Source: Bog-950 sp046329495 (GTDB taxonomy: Bacteria; Bacteroidota; Bacteroidia; Chitinophagales; LD1). Taken from it: a DNA stretch of 64,000 nt. Shown one piece after another: positions 52,373-62,271 of this stretch. The translations under genes and the position numbers were made by a program. Below the pieces are notes generated by a model, which was not told the origin of the DNA, searched no databases, and worked only from the letters and a program-made list of their open reading frames with translations. The stretch covers positions 61,316 through 125,315 of the forward strand of contig JAXLUO010000011.1 of assembly GCA_046329495.1 (NCBI GenBank), read 5' to 3'. Each line of letters starts with the position of its first letter. Position 1 is the first letter of the stretch.

Positions 52373-53548
52373 ATGTCACAAGAAGCATATATCATCGCCG
52401 GATCGCGCACTGCGATTGGCAAAGCAAAAAAAGGCGGTTTCCGCTTTACTACTCCGGTTGACCTGGCTTACTATGCCATTACCGACCTGATGAAAAAAGT
52501 TCCAAATCTTGATCCTTCGCGCATTGATGACCTGATTGTAGGTAATGCGGTGCCTGAAGCAGAACAAGGTTTACAAATGGCCCGTTGGGTGGCTGTTCGC
52601 TCCCTGCCTGTTGAAGTGCCCGGAGTAACCGTTAACCGCTACTGTGGCAGTGGTGTAGAAACCATTGCACTGGCAACAGCTAAAATACGTGCCGGTATGG
52701 CTGATGTAATTATTGCAGGTGGTACCGAAAGCATGAGCTTAGTGCCTACTGTTGGTTACAAAACAGTACCTAACTACGAAGTAGCAAAAGATCATCCTGA
52801 ATACTACATCGGTATGGGTTTAACAGCTGAAAACGTAGCCGATAAATACGGCATTACCCGCGATCAGGCTGATGAGTTCTCTTTCAACTCGCACCAAAAG
52901 GCGATGGCTGCTATTGAAGCGGGTAAGTTTACCGAGGACATTGTTCCGGTAGAAGTTGAAGAGGTATATTTTGAAGATGGCAAAAAGAAAAGCCGTAAGT
53001 TTATCGTTAGCCAGGATGAAGGTCCACGTAAGGATACAACCAAAGAAGGGTTAGCAGCCCTTAAGCCTGTGTTTAAGGCGGGTGGACAGGTTACTGCAGG
53101 CAATTCTTCGCAAACATCCGATGCTGCTGCTTTTGTTTTAGTTGTTAGCGAGCGCGTGGTTAAGGAATTAGGTCTGCAGCCGATTGCACGGCTGGTAACT
53201 GCTGCATCAGTAGGCGTTGACCCTACCTTGATGGGTATTGGCCCTGTGGCTGCTATTCCTAAAGCATTGAAACAAGCCGGTTTAAAATTGAACGATATCG
53301 AACTGATAGAGCTTAACGAAGCATTTGCCGCTCAGTCATTAGCCGTAATAAAAGAAGCAGGCTTGAACTCAGAAATCATCAACGTAAACGGTGGTGCTGT
53401 GGCATTGGGTCACCCCCTGGGAGCTTCGGGCACTTATTTGTTCCAAAAACTAAATGGCGAAATGAAACGCCGTGGTAACCGCTATGGTATGGTTAGCGCC
53501 TGTATTGGTGGTGGCCAAGGTATTGCCGGCATATTTGAGCGTCTGTAA
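52373..53548 (+). CDS. fadA: Acetyl-CoA C-acyltransferase (thiolase)
   Basis: A 391-residue thiolase performing the last beta-oxidation step. The acyl-accepting cysteine is Cys91 in NRYCGSGVETIALA; the catalytic His is in GHPLGASG near 350; and the second Cys is in ACIGGGQGIAG near 380. It follows fadN by 54 bp, as in the fadNAE operon of Bacillus. Confidence 0.96.
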   Translation: MSQEAYIIAGSRTAIGKAKKGGFRFTTPVDLAYYAITDLMKKVPNLDPSRIDDLIVGNAVPEAEQGLQMARWVAVRSLPVEVPGVTVNRYCGSGVETIALATAKIRAGMADVIIAGGTESMSLVPTVGYKTVPNYEVAKDHPEYYIGMGLTAENVADKYGITRDQADEFSFNSHQKAMAAIEAGKFTEDIVPVEVEEVYFEDGKKKSRKFIVSQDEGPRKDTTKEGLAALKPVFKAGGQVTAGNSSQTSDAAAFVLVVSERVVKELGLQPIARLVTAASVGVDPTLMGIGPVAAIPKALKQAGLKLNDIELIELNEAFAAQSLAVIKEAGLNSEIINVNGGAVALGHPLGASGTYLFQKLNGEMKRRGNRYGMVSACIGGGQGIAGIFERL

Positions 53549-53591
53549 TAATTTGATGTAAATATTAACAAACAAGAAAAAATATAAATAC

Positions 53592-55388
53592 ATGAGTACC
53601 GAAACAAAAGCCGGCACTTTTCTGAAAGGTGGAGAATTTCTGATTAAAGAAACTCCCTTCAATACCATTGCAACCCGCGATGAATTGACGGAAGAGCAGC
53701 AAATGTTCAGCAAAACGGCTGAAGATTTTATTACTACAAAGGTGCATCCTAATGTAGCCCGTATAGATAAAGGCGATCATGCTTTAGTAGTGCAGCTGGT
53801 AAAAGAATCGGCCGACCTGGGTTTGCTGGGTGCCACCGTACCTGAAGAATATGGTGGTATGGGTGTTGACCTCATAACCGATACCGTAATTAATGAAGAA
53901 GTTGGTAAAGGCCATTCGTGGGCAGCGGCTTATGCGGCACACACCGGTATTGGAACTTTACCTATTCTATACTTCGGAACTGCAGAACAAAAGCAAACAT
54001 ACCTGCCTGGATTAGCTTCAGGTGAAATTAAAGCTGCTTACTGTTTAACGGAACCTGGTTCCGGTAGCGATGCTTTAGGTGCTCGTACTAAGGCTGTGCT
54101 TTCAGAAGATGGCAAATACTATGTGCTGAACGGCCAGAAAATGTGGATCACCAACGGTGGTTTTGCTGACATCTTTACCGTGTTTGCCAAAATTGATGGT
54201 GACAAGTTCACAGGCTTTATTGTAGATGCTAAGAGTGAAGGTATTTCATTAGGTAGCGAAGAAGATAAATTAGGCATCAAGGGCTCTTCTACCCGGCAGG
54301 TGTTCTTCAATAATGTAAAAGTACCTGTAGGGAATGTGCTGGGCGAAATCGGTAAAGGGCATAAAATTGCCTTCAACGTATTAAACATAGGTCGATACAA
54401 ATTGGCTGTATTGGCATTGGGTGGTTCTAAAAAATCAACCACTACTGCTGTTAAATATGCCAACGAGCGTATCCAATTTAACGTACCTATTTCTTCGTTT
54501 GGCGCTATTAAGCATAAACTGGCTGAAATGGCTATCAAATCGTATGTGTGCGAATCGGCCGTTTACCGTGCGGCAGGTGCTATTGATGAAATGATTGCCG
54601 ACTTGGCTGCTAAAGGTACCGATAAAGTGCAGGCTAAATTGATTGCTGCGGAAGAGTACTCCATTGAATGTGCTATACTGAAGGTATTCGGCTCGGAAGT
54701 GCTGGACTTTGTAGTTGATGAGGCCGTTCAAGTATTTGGTGGCACAGGTTTCAGCGAAGAATATCCGGTAGCCCGCGCTTACCGCGATTCGCGTATCAAC
54801 CGCATTTTTGAAGGTACCAACGAAATTAACCGTCTGTTAAGCGTAGGCATGCTGGTTAAGAAAGCTATGAAAGGCGAGTTGGACTTGATTACCCCTGCCA
54901 TGGCTGTTCAAAAAGAATTGATGAGCGTGCCTGATTTCGGTGGTGATAGCTCGGATGATTTTTTTGCGGCTGAGAAGAAGGCCCTGCAAAATGCTAAGAA
55001 AGCTATTCTGATGACTGCCGGCGCTGCCGTGCAGAAGTTCATGCAGAAATTGGATAAAGAGCAGGAAGTGATCATGAACATTTCGGACATGTTAATTGAG
55101 CTATACGCCTGCGAATCGGTATTGCTGCGTGTAGAGAAACTGATCAGCGTTCGTGGTGTAGAAGCGTGTTCCCTGCAAATTGATATTGCCAAAACCTACA
55201 TCTCTGATGCACTGGAGAAAATCAATATCTCAGGTAAACATGCTATCACCGCGTTTAACGATGGCGATACCCTGCGCATTATGTTAATGGGTTTAAAGCG
55301 CTTTACAAAGTACGAGCCATATAATACCGTGGCTGCACGCCGTCGCATTGCCGATAAATTGATTGCTGAAAACCAGTATTGTTTCTAA
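53592..55388 (+). CDS. fadE: Acyl-CoA dehydrogenase, long form (first of two)
   Basis: A 598-residue acyl-CoA dehydrogenase, longer than the 380-residue classical enzymes and like VLCAD. It has the N-terminal domain, the FAD-binding CLTEPGSGSDALG near 155, and the catalytic Glu in IFEGTNEINR near 415, followed by a C-terminal extension of about 170 residues. It oxidises acyl-CoA to the 2-enoyl-CoA. The next gene is a close paralog. Confidence 0.94.
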   Translation: MSTETKAGTFLKGGEFLIKETPFNTIATRDELTEEQQMFSKTAEDFITTKVHPNVARIDKGDHALVVQLVKESADLGLLGATVPEEYGGMGVDLITDTVINEEVGKGHSWAAAYAAHTGIGTLPILYFGTAEQKQTYLPGLASGEIKAAYCLTEPGSGSDALGARTKAVLSEDGKYYVLNGQKMWITNGGFADIFTVFAKIDGDKFTGFIVDAKSEGISLGSEEDKLGIKGSSTRQVFFNNVKVPVGNVLGEIGKGHKIAFNVLNIGRYKLAVLALGGSKKSTTTAVKYANERIQFNVPISSFGAIKHKLAEMAIKSYVCESAVYRAAGAIDEMIADLAAKGTDKVQAKLIAAEEYSIECAILKVFGSEVLDFVVDEAVQVFGGTGFSEEYPVARAYRDSRINRIFEGTNEINRLLSVGMLVKKAMKGELDLITPAMAVQKELMSVPDFGGDSSDDFFAAEKKALQNAKKAILMTAGAAVQKFMQKLDKEQEVIMNISDMLIELYACESVLLRVEKLISVRGVEACSLQIDIAKTYISDALEKINISGKHAITAFNDGDTLRIMLMGLKRFTKYEPYNTVAARRRIADKLIAENQYCF

Positions 55389-55424
55389 TATCTAAAATCC
55401 CAAACGTCTAAAAATTAAATTATC

Positions 55425-57230
55425 ATGTCTACAACCACCGGTAAATCAACAGCCTTAAAAGGCGGCGAATTCCTGATTAAGGACTCGCAGTGGCAGGATG
55501 TTTACATTCCTGAACAAATCACCGAAGAACAACAAATGCTTCGTCAGGCAACCAAAGATTTCATTTTGAAAGAAGTGGATCCACGCCTGGAAGAACTGGA
55601 TAAGGACCCAATGAAAGGTCCTGAGGTAATCGACAAAGCAGCCGAATTGGGCTTGCTGGGTCTGCACATTCCTGAAGAGTATGGTGGTTCAGGTCAGGAC
55701 TTGACCTCGTTCTCGTATGTAACCGAAGTGCTGGGTTGGGGTCATGGTATCTCTGTTGCTATAGGTGCACATACCGGTATTGGCACTTGCCCAATCCTAT
55801 ACTACGGTAACGATGAACAACGCTCAAAGTATCTGCCTAAACTTGCTACCGGCGAGTTAAAGGCTGCCTATTGCTTAACGGAGCCATGGAGCGGTTCGGA
55901 TGCACTGGGTGCAAGAACAAAGGCAGTATTAAGTGAAGACGGTAAATATTACGTGCTGAATGGCCAAAAGATGTGGATCACTAATGCCGGCTTTGCCGAT
56001 GTGTTTGTGGTATTCGCAAAAATAAACGGCGACGATAAGCAATTCACGGCTTTCATAGTTGAAAAAACAATGGAAGGCGTAAGCGTAGGTGCTGAGGAGA
56101 AGAAGATGGGCATCAAATCATCTTCTACACGTCAGGTTTTCTTTAATAACGTAAAGGTTCCTGCTGAGAACCTTTTAGGCGAAGCAGGTAAAGGACACAA
56201 AATTGCTTTCCAGATCCTGAACATTGGCCGATACAAATTGTGTAATGGTGTATTAGGTGGCGCTAAGCGTGGTATTGGCCAGGCCGTACGTTATGCCAAC
56301 GAACGCCAGCAGTTCAAAACGCCTATCTCTTCATTTGGTGCTATTAAGCAAAAACTGGGTGAAATGGCAATCCGCGTATGGATGACCGAATCTTCTTCTT
56401 ATCGCGTATGTGATATGATTCTGCAAAAAGAGCATGAATTGAAGGCCGCCGGCAAATCAATGACTGAATACTTAACAGGTGGTGCAGAAGAATACCAAAT
56501 TGAATGTGCGCTGTTAAAAGTGTTGGGTTCGGAAGCCCTGGATTTTGTAGTTGATGAAGGTTTACAGATACACGGTGGTTACGGCTTTAGCGAAGAATAT
56601 CCAATGGCACGTGCTTACCGCGATTCTCGTATCAACCGCATTTTTGAAGGTACTAACGAGATCAACCGTATGCTTTCTATCGATGCCTTGTTGAAGTTTG
56701 CCATGAAAGGTAAGATTGACCTGATGACACCGGGTATGGCTATTCAAAAAGAACTGATGAGTGTGCCTGATTTCAGTACACCGGATGCAGATGATATTTT
56801 TGGTGCAGAACGACGCGCATTAAAGAATGCCAAAAAAGCGTTCTTGTTAGTGGCCGGTGGTGCTGTGCAGAAGCTTATGATGGGGCTTGAGAAAGAACAG
56901 GAGATCCTGATCCACGCTGCTGACGTATTGATGGATATTCTGAACATGGAAAGCGGTTTACTGCGTGCTGAAAAGCTGGTGAACCTGCATGGTCAGGAGG
57001 CCGCTCAACTGTATGTAGACATGGTTAAGTGCTACTTCTTCGACGCCATGGATCGCATAAATGTAAACGGTAAGTCTGCTCTGGCTGCTTTTGCCGAAGG
57101 TGACGAACTGCGCATTATGATGATGGGCTTAAAGCGTTTCACCAAGTACGAAATGATCAATACGAAAAACATCCGCCGGGCAATTGCTGATAAACTCATT
57201 GCCGAGAACGGATACGCTTTCTGGGATTAA
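55425..57230 (+). CDS. Acyl-CoA dehydrogenase, long form (second of two)
   Basis: A 601-residue paralog of the upstream dehydrogenase, with the same start (KGGEFLIKD), the motif CLTEPWSGSDALG (Trp in place of Gly) and the same IFEGTNEINR. Tandem duplication followed by divergence in substrate range is likely, for instance in chain length. It is the last gene of the fad operon and is followed by a terminator. Confidence 0.94.
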   Translation: MSTTTGKSTALKGGEFLIKDSQWQDVYIPEQITEEQQMLRQATKDFILKEVDPRLEELDKDPMKGPEVIDKAAELGLLGLHIPEEYGGSGQDLTSFSYVTEVLGWGHGISVAIGAHTGIGTCPILYYGNDEQRSKYLPKLATGELKAAYCLTEPWSGSDALGARTKAVLSEDGKYYVLNGQKMWITNAGFADVFVVFAKINGDDKQFTAFIVEKTMEGVSVGAEEKKMGIKSSSTRQVFFNNVKVPAENLLGEAGKGHKIAFQILNIGRYKLCNGVLGGAKRGIGQAVRYANERQQFKTPISSFGAIKQKLGEMAIRVWMTESSSYRVCDMILQKEHELKAAGKSMTEYLTGGAEEYQIECALLKVLGSEALDFVVDEGLQIHGGYGFSEEYPMARAYRDSRINRIFEGTNEINRMLSIDALLKFAMKGKIDLMTPGMAIQKELMSVPDFSTPDADDIFGAERRALKNAKKAFLLVAGGAVQKLMMGLEKEQEILIHAADVLMDILNMESGLLRAEKLVNLHGQEAAQLYVDMVKCYFFDAMDRINVNGKSALAAFAEGDELRIMMMGLKRFTKYEMINTKNIRRAIADKLIAENGYAFWD

Positions 57231-57258
57231 TTGCAGGAGTTTTAACTCAATTAAACTG

Positions 57259-57289
57259 AAAACCGCTGTCCTAAAGGCAGCGGTTTTTT
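57259..57289 (+). terminator. Intrinsic terminator of the fad operon
   Basis: Ten-bp stem AAAACCGCTG (57259-57268) with CAGCGGTTTT (57278-57287), 9-nt loop, T run. Confidence 0.9.
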
Positions 57290-57496
57290 ATTGCCCTTTG
57301 TTAAAAAGTAAACAAAGTCTACTAAATCGATAGATTAATAGAATAATTGTTATACTTGCAGAACTAATCATGTGCTGAATGAGACGATTTATAGCAAATA
57401 TTTTATGGATGAGGTTGTTGGCAGATGGCTTGAGCAGTGAAGGCTGCTGTCCGAAAGGACAATGATAGATGAACCTAATGCAAAAGTAGATAGACC

Positions 57497-58351
57497 ATGG
57501 CGTATCAGAAATTTGAATTTAGTGGTGCTATAGGCGAGGAGCACAGAGACTTTTTTAATAAATACGGTTTTGTGCACTTTACCAACTTTCTTTCCTCCCG
57601 GCAGGTACAAGATATCCTGTCATCTGTAGAAAAGGTAGAGGCCGATTGGTTGCAGGCGAATATCCAATTGGTGAATGGCACGCCTGTTAAATACGGTAAG
57701 GATGAAAACGGGAATACGATTATACATCGCTTTTCCTTTCTCAATCAATATAGTCCGATTGTCAATAACCTTGTTAGCGATAGGTCTTTTGAAAATTTGA
57801 AAGCACTACTGCAAGACCCTGACAATGCACGGATTGGTCTGGACGAAAAAGATGGGGTGGTGTTTAACCATTATATAAATACATCCGGCAGCAATTTTTT
57901 GGAGATGGGCTGGCATACTGATGGCGCCCGCGATATTTTCTATGGCTTGCGAATACAGCCTATGCTGAATGTGGGAGTATACCTGGATGATTCTCCTAAA
58001 ACCAAAGGTGGTTTACGCGTATTGCCGGGATCGCATAAACAAGGATTGTGGAAGCTGTTATTCCGCAAACGTTACTTTTTAGATCATAATACCGATGATA
58101 ACGAGGTTGCCATTGAAGCAAAAGCAGGCGATCTGGTTATTCATCATGGAAGTATTTGGCATCGAGTGGCGGCCTCTTCGTTCGTGGGGAGCGAAAGCCG
58201 CCGCCGTGTCATGTATACTCCTATCGTAACTGGTAAATACATTCCTAAAGACAGTGCCAGCAAAACTCCTTTTTACCATCGGTTCGGTAACCTGGTGGGC
58301 CGGCGCAAAAATCCACTCGAAATACCCTCACCCGAGCGCTGGATATTATAA
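57497..58351 (+). CDS. Phytanoyl-CoA dioxygenase (PhyH)-family protein
   Basis: A 284-residue Fe(II)/2-oxoglutarate oxygenase. The iron-binding motif is HTD (His140, Asp142, in GWHTDGARDIF) and the distal ligand is in GDLVIHHGSIWHRV (His222 is the best candidate). RVLPGSH near 174-180 is typical of PhyH proteins. The substrate is unknown; it need not be phytanoyl-CoA, though it follows a beta-oxidation operon. Confidence 0.9.
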   Translation: MAYQKFEFSGAIGEEHRDFFNKYGFVHFTNFLSSRQVQDILSSVEKVEADWLQANIQLVNGTPVKYGKDENGNTIIHRFSFLNQYSPIVNNLVSDRSFENLKALLQDPDNARIGLDEKDGVVFNHYINTSGSNFLEMGWHTDGARDIFYGLRIQPMLNVGVYLDDSPKTKGGLRVLPGSHKQGLWKLLFRKRYFLDHNTDDNEVAIEAKAGDLVIHHGSIWHRVAASSFVGSESRRRVMYTPIVTGKYIPKDSASKTPFYHRFGNLVGRRKNPLEIPSPERWIL

Positions 58352-58403
58352 ACCTTAGCCTTTTAACCGCAGATTAATACCAACCAAGTATATTCGCGGG
58401 CAT

Positions 58404-58991
58404 ATGGGTAAACTTTTCTCTCGTTTTATTTTCTGGTTGTTCGGATGGACACTGGATGATCATCTCAAGGCAGATTTTACGCGCTGCGTAATGATTGCTT
58501 CACCACATACCAGCAACTGGGATTTTATCTTTGCCCGGGCAGCATTTTCTATGATGGGTATTCCAATCCGCTTTACGGTTAAACAGGAATGGACACGCTT
58601 TCCGTTTGGATGGTTTATGAATGGATTAGGAGCAATTGGTATTGATCGTACCCCCAAAAAGCCAGGCGATCCCCGCCCGAGCATGACCGAAGCCATGATA
58701 GATTTGTTTGCTAAGAACAAAGAACTGGTGGTAATGGTTACGCCCGAAGGAACCCGAAAGAAGGTTACCAAATGGAAAACGGGCTTTTACCATGTAGCTG
58801 TTGGGGCCAAGGTACCTATTGCATTGGGCTATCTGGACTATAAGAACAAAATAGCCGGAGTAGGTAAAATTGTTTACCCTACTGGTGATATCCATAAGGA
58901 TATGCAGGAGATTACAGATTTCTACCGCCCTATTGCGCCTAAACACCCTGAGTTGTTTTCGATAGACCTGGATTACGACGTTAAGAAGTGA
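58404..58991 (+). CDS. PlsC-like 1-acylglycerol-3-phosphate acyltransferase
   Basis: A 195-residue acyltransferase with the HX4D motif (HTSNWD near 35-40) and the PEGTR motif near 115. It should transfer acyl groups to lysophosphatidic acid or a related lysolipid at the membrane. Residues FARAAFSMMGIPIRF between the motifs fit the family. It follows the PhyH gene by 52 bp. Confidence 0.88.
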   Translation: MGKLFSRFIFWLFGWTLDDHLKADFTRCVMIASPHTSNWDFIFARAAFSMMGIPIRFTVKQEWTRFPFGWFMNGLGAIGIDRTPKKPGDPRPSMTEAMIDLFAKNKELVVMVTPEGTRKKVTKWKTGFYHVAVGAKVPIALGYLDYKNKIAGVGKIVYPTGDIHKDMQEITDFYRPIAPKHPELFSIDLDYDVKK

Positions 58992-59048
58992 GCAAGGTCA
59001 GCTAACAGAAGGCAGCAATTGATACTTTTGTAACATCAATTGCCGTAT

Positions 59049-60119
59049 ATGAAAAAAATCTCTGTTGCCTATACATGGCTCCTTCTACTGGTTGTGAGTA
59101 TTACTTCATGCCATAAGGACCATAACAATAATAATAACAATAACCCCGGCGATATTAATGAGAGCACGGATGTTAAAGGATATGGTTTGTTTTCGCATAT
59201 CAATGGAATCTGGACCGGCTCAATTACTTCCTCCACATCCGTAGGCAATTTCCCTGATTATACGGCCGACTTTCGACCCATTTCGCCTGCACAGGTTTCG
59301 GCTAAAAACGAAATGGATAAGAAGAACGATCTCTTCATGAGTTTCTTCATCGTTTGGCATTGCGATGGTTATAAACTCGCTTTTCGAAACGGTGGATATT
59401 TCTCAGGTATGCAGCGCATTTCGTATTTGGTTATTGATAGTGTGTCAGAGACAGCACAAAGTGCCTTCTACCGCTTTCAGGATTTTAAAGCCGGAACGAA
59501 CCGTTCCTATGCTGATTTGCTTTTTGTGAATGATAGCCTGTATATGCGCGTATACACCAATAAGTACAATACACTTTCTACCGCGGTAATGCATTTTAAA
59601 TGGGATGCCGGCCGTCAGGATTTAACAAACCCGGCAGCACAGTCAACCATTGCTCATTTTGCATTCCCTAAAAAACAAATGGTAAAAGATTTTTGCAAAG
59701 CATTTGATGGCAGAACGGAATCTATCTATTATGATACACTAACCGATGTCTATCCGCATAGCGCGCAACCTTATATGGGTAAAACAACTGTTAATGTTAC
59801 CCTACCTAACGGAGTAGATACTACCGGGAAAAAGATCTTCTTAATTATAACCACCCAACCCTTGTTCAGTGGCATTACACCACAACTGCAAAACCTGAAG
59901 TACAAAAGCCGGTACGTGCTGTTGTCAGCCGCTGATCCCAGTTTTGATTTTAACTTTATGCATCCCGGCAATTATTACCTATACGGACTAATGGATATGG
60001 ACGGTAACAATACGTTTAACAGCGGCGATTACATGGGTTCCAACTTCAGCTATACGTTTACTCTTGGTGAAAAGGAAAGCAAGGTGTTGCCCTTGGCGCT
60101 TACATTTCAAATTCCCTAA
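59049..60119 (+). CDS. Uncharacterised lipoprotein with an Asn-repeat linker
   Basis: A 356-residue lipoprotein: basic start, hydrophobic stretch and lipobox (ITSC-type, Cys21). An asparagine run (about residues 26-32, encoded by AAT/AAC codons) acts as a linker to a beta-rich domain. Near the C-terminus DMDGNNTFNSGDYMG resembles a calcium-binding dockerin-like loop. I do not recognise the family. The start at 59049 was preferred over one at 59040. Confidence 0.75.
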   Translation: MKKISVAYTWLLLLVVSITSCHKDHNNNNNNNPGDINESTDVKGYGLFSHINGIWTGSITSSTSVGNFPDYTADFRPISPAQVSAKNEMDKKNDLFMSFFIVWHCDGYKLAFRNGGYFSGMQRISYLVIDSVSETAQSAFYRFQDFKAGTNRSYADLLFVNDSLYMRVYTNKYNTLSTAVMHFKWDAGRQDLTNPAAQSTIAHFAFPKKQMVKDFCKAFDGRTESIYYDTLTDVYPHSAQPYMGKTTVNVTLPNGVDTTGKKIFLIITTQPLFSGITPQLQNLKYKSRYVLLSAADPSFDFNFMHPGNYYLYGLMDMDGNNTFNSGDYMGSNFSYTFTLGEKESKVLPLALTFQIP

Positions 60120-60179
60120 AGGGTTTTACCATTTTCAAGAGGACGTTTATGCTAATTTTGGCAACTTCGTCAGGTTATT

Positions 60180-60647
60180 ATGGTAGCCGCTATATTAGTA
60201 GCCTTATCGCTTGCACTTAATTCATCTCCGCTTAAGGTTATCAACCTGGAGGAGTATAATTCACTTATTAAAAGGCCCGGTAACGATACCTTATACATCG
60301 CTAATTTCTGGGCTACCTGGTGTAAACCCTGTGTGGCCGAACTCCCATATTTTATGGAGGCAGCCGAACACTTCAAAAATCAAAAGGTAAGGATTATTTT
60401 CGTTAGCCTCAACTCGGTGAAGGAGATGGAAAGCGTTTCAACCTTTTTACAAGTCAGGAAGATGAAAGAGGATGTTTACGTGCTGAATGCAGGTAAACCG
60501 AATGACTGGATTGATAAAATTGACAGCACCTGGAGCGGCGCTATACCGGCAATGGTAATGTATTGCAACAATAGTAAAGTGCTGTTTTACGAAGGAGAAT
60601 TTAAACAAGAACAATTGGACTCAACGATTCAAACTAAAATCAGATAA
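60180..60647 (+). CDS. TlpA-type thioredoxin-like protein
   Basis: A 155-residue protein: a short hydrophobic signal (MVAAILVALSLALNSS), then a thioredoxin fold with the active site WATWCKPC (Cys48, Cys51) and the cis-Pro region AIPAMV. It should act as a periplasmic reductant. Its stop codon is one base before the ATG of the next thioredoxin-fold gene, so the two are coupled. Confidence 0.9.
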   Translation: MVAAILVALSLALNSSPLKVINLEEYNSLIKRPGNDTLYIANFWATWCKPCVAELPYFMEAAEHFKNQKVRIIFVSLNSVKEMESVSTFLQVRKMKEDVYVLNAGKPNDWIDKIDSTWSGAIPAMVMYCNNSKVLFYEGEFKQEQLDSTIQTKIR

Positions 60648-60648
60648 C

Positions 60649-61251
60649 ATGAAAAACATAGCTTTTGTACTAACTCTGTGTGTAGCGCTGGTAGCATTTA
60701 AGCCAGAAGGTGGTTATAAGGTAGGGGATAAGGCCACCGATTTTAAATTAAAGAATGTTGATGGTAAGATGGTTTCGCTGGCTGACTACAGTACAGCTAA
60801 GGGGTTCATTGTAATCTTTACCTGCAATCATTGCCCGTTCTCAAAAAAGTATGAAGACAGAATAGTAGCTTTAGATAAAGCCTATAAAGAAAAGGGTTAT
60901 CCGGTTATTGCTATTAACAGTAATGATGCCGCCCAAAACGAGGAGGATAGTTACCAAAATATGCGTGTTCGTGCCCGCGAGAAGCAATTCAGCTTTCCTT
61001 ATCTACATGACGAAACACAGGAAATGGCTAAAACTTATGGCGCCACCCGTACGCCTCATGTTTTCATCCTGCAGAAGGAAGCGGGCAGCCTAATCGTAAA
61101 ATACATCGGCGCTATAGATGATAATAGTGACGATACAGCGGCCGTAAAGGAAAAGTATGCTGAGAAGGCACTGGATAATCTGATAGCAGGTAAGGCCGTT
61201 GAAACAACTACAACTAAGGCCATCGGTTGCACCATCAAATGGAAGAACTAA
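60649..61251 (+). CDS. AhpC/TSA-type redoxin, CNHCPF class
   Basis: A 200-residue exported redoxin: signal peptide 1-18, thioredoxin fold with active site TCNHCPF (Cys59, Cys62) and cis-Pro ATRTPHVFIL near 142-151. This belongs to the peroxiredoxin-like thioredoxin group with CNHCPF. It is joined directly to the TlpA-like gene, giving a two-gene redox operon. Confidence 0.9.
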   Translation: MKNIAFVLTLCVALVAFKPEGGYKVGDKATDFKLKNVDGKMVSLADYSTAKGFIVIFTCNHCPFSKKYEDRIVALDKAYKEKGYPVIAINSNDAAQNEEDSYQNMRVRAREKQFSFPYLHDETQEMAKTYGATRTPHVFILQKEAGSLIVKYIGAIDDNSDDTAAVKEKYAEKALDNLIAGKAVETTTTKAIGCTIKWKN

Positions 61252-61264
61252 ACCGCTTCTTACA

Positions 61265-62110
61265 TTAACTACCTCTAAAAAATTTTAATAATTCGGCATT
61301 TACCCAGCCGGGATTATCGTGCTGCACAAAGTGGCCGCTGTAAGAATCGTATAAGATAGTTGGTTCCTGTTCGCAATACTTAGCCGTATTGTATGTTAGT
61401 TCTTTGCCCAGGGCTTTGTCGTGCTCCCCCCAGAGCATCAGCACAGGCGCTTTTATTTTTGGCAAATGAGGACCTTTCAGATTGCGGAATGTAGCCCGGT
61501 AGTAGTTAATAGGGGCTCTGATTGCGCCAGGTAAACTGTAAGCTTTCACATAGGCGGCAATATCTTCTTCGGTAAACGCTTGTGGATTCATACTCATTCC
61601 TTCAAATGTTTTGCGGAAGAATCGTTCAGTTCCTACAACTCGCTCTGGTATAAAGGGCAACTGAAAAAAGAAAATATACCAGCTACGCAGTAATTGCTTA
61701 AGGTTAAATCCCATCAGGGCTTTTTTCATCTCAGCAGGATGCGGTACATTCAAAATAGCAAGCTTGCTCACTGTTTTGGGATATAACGCGGCTGTTGCCC
61801 ATGCTACAGCCGCTCCCCAATCGTGGCCGACAAGTATAACCTGCTTCAGGTTAAGTGCTCTAACCAGGTCTGCTATATCAGCGGCTAAAACATCTATGTT
61901 ATAGTCACTTACATTCTCCGGTTTGTCGCTCAGATTATAACCGCGCATATCCGGTACAATAACACGATAATGTTGGGATAGTTCCGGTATTTGATTGCGC
62001 CAACCATACCAAAACTCTGGGAAACCGTGGAGTAACATGACGGCTTCACCACTTCCTGCTTCTATATAGTGCAACTTAATGCCGTTTACCTCTACGTAAC
62101 TTTCTTTCAT
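61265..62110 (-). CDS. Epoxide-hydrolase-like alpha/beta hydrolase
   Basis: A 281-residue alpha/beta hydrolase. The oxyanion motif HGFPEFWYGW is near 28-37. The nucleophile is Asp97 in VGHDWGAAVAW, as in epoxide hydrolases and haloalkane dehalogenases; the catalytic His is in SGHFVQHDNP near 263. The tyrosines expected of epoxide hydrolases in the cap region are plausible (AYSLPGAIRAPINYYRA). The substrate is unknown. Confidence 0.9.
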   Translation of the reverse strand: MKESYVEVNGIKLHYIEAGSGEAVMLLHGFPEFWYGWRNQIPELSQHYRVIVPDMRGYNLSDKPENVSDYNIDVLAADIADLVRALNLKQVILVGHDWGAAVAWATAALYPKTVSKLAILNVPHPAEMKKALMGFNLKQLLRSWYIFFFQLPFIPERVVGTERFFRKTFEGMSMNPQAFTEEDIAAYVKAYSLPGAIRAPINYYRATFRNLKGPHLPKIKAPVLMLWGEHDKALGKELTYNTAKYCEQEPTILYDSYSGHFVQHDNPGWVNAELLKFFRGS

Positions 62111-62271
62111 TTACCTAATATACCACAGAATACCAGTTTGGTTTACCCCCTTCAAAAAATAACAAGGGATATCATCACTATCGCAACTTTACGTGTGTGA
62201 TATTTTTTTATCGGTCAATTGTTTGGAGAGCCTTCGTAATTGAGTAGCCTCGATTGTTAATGTTTTAGCTA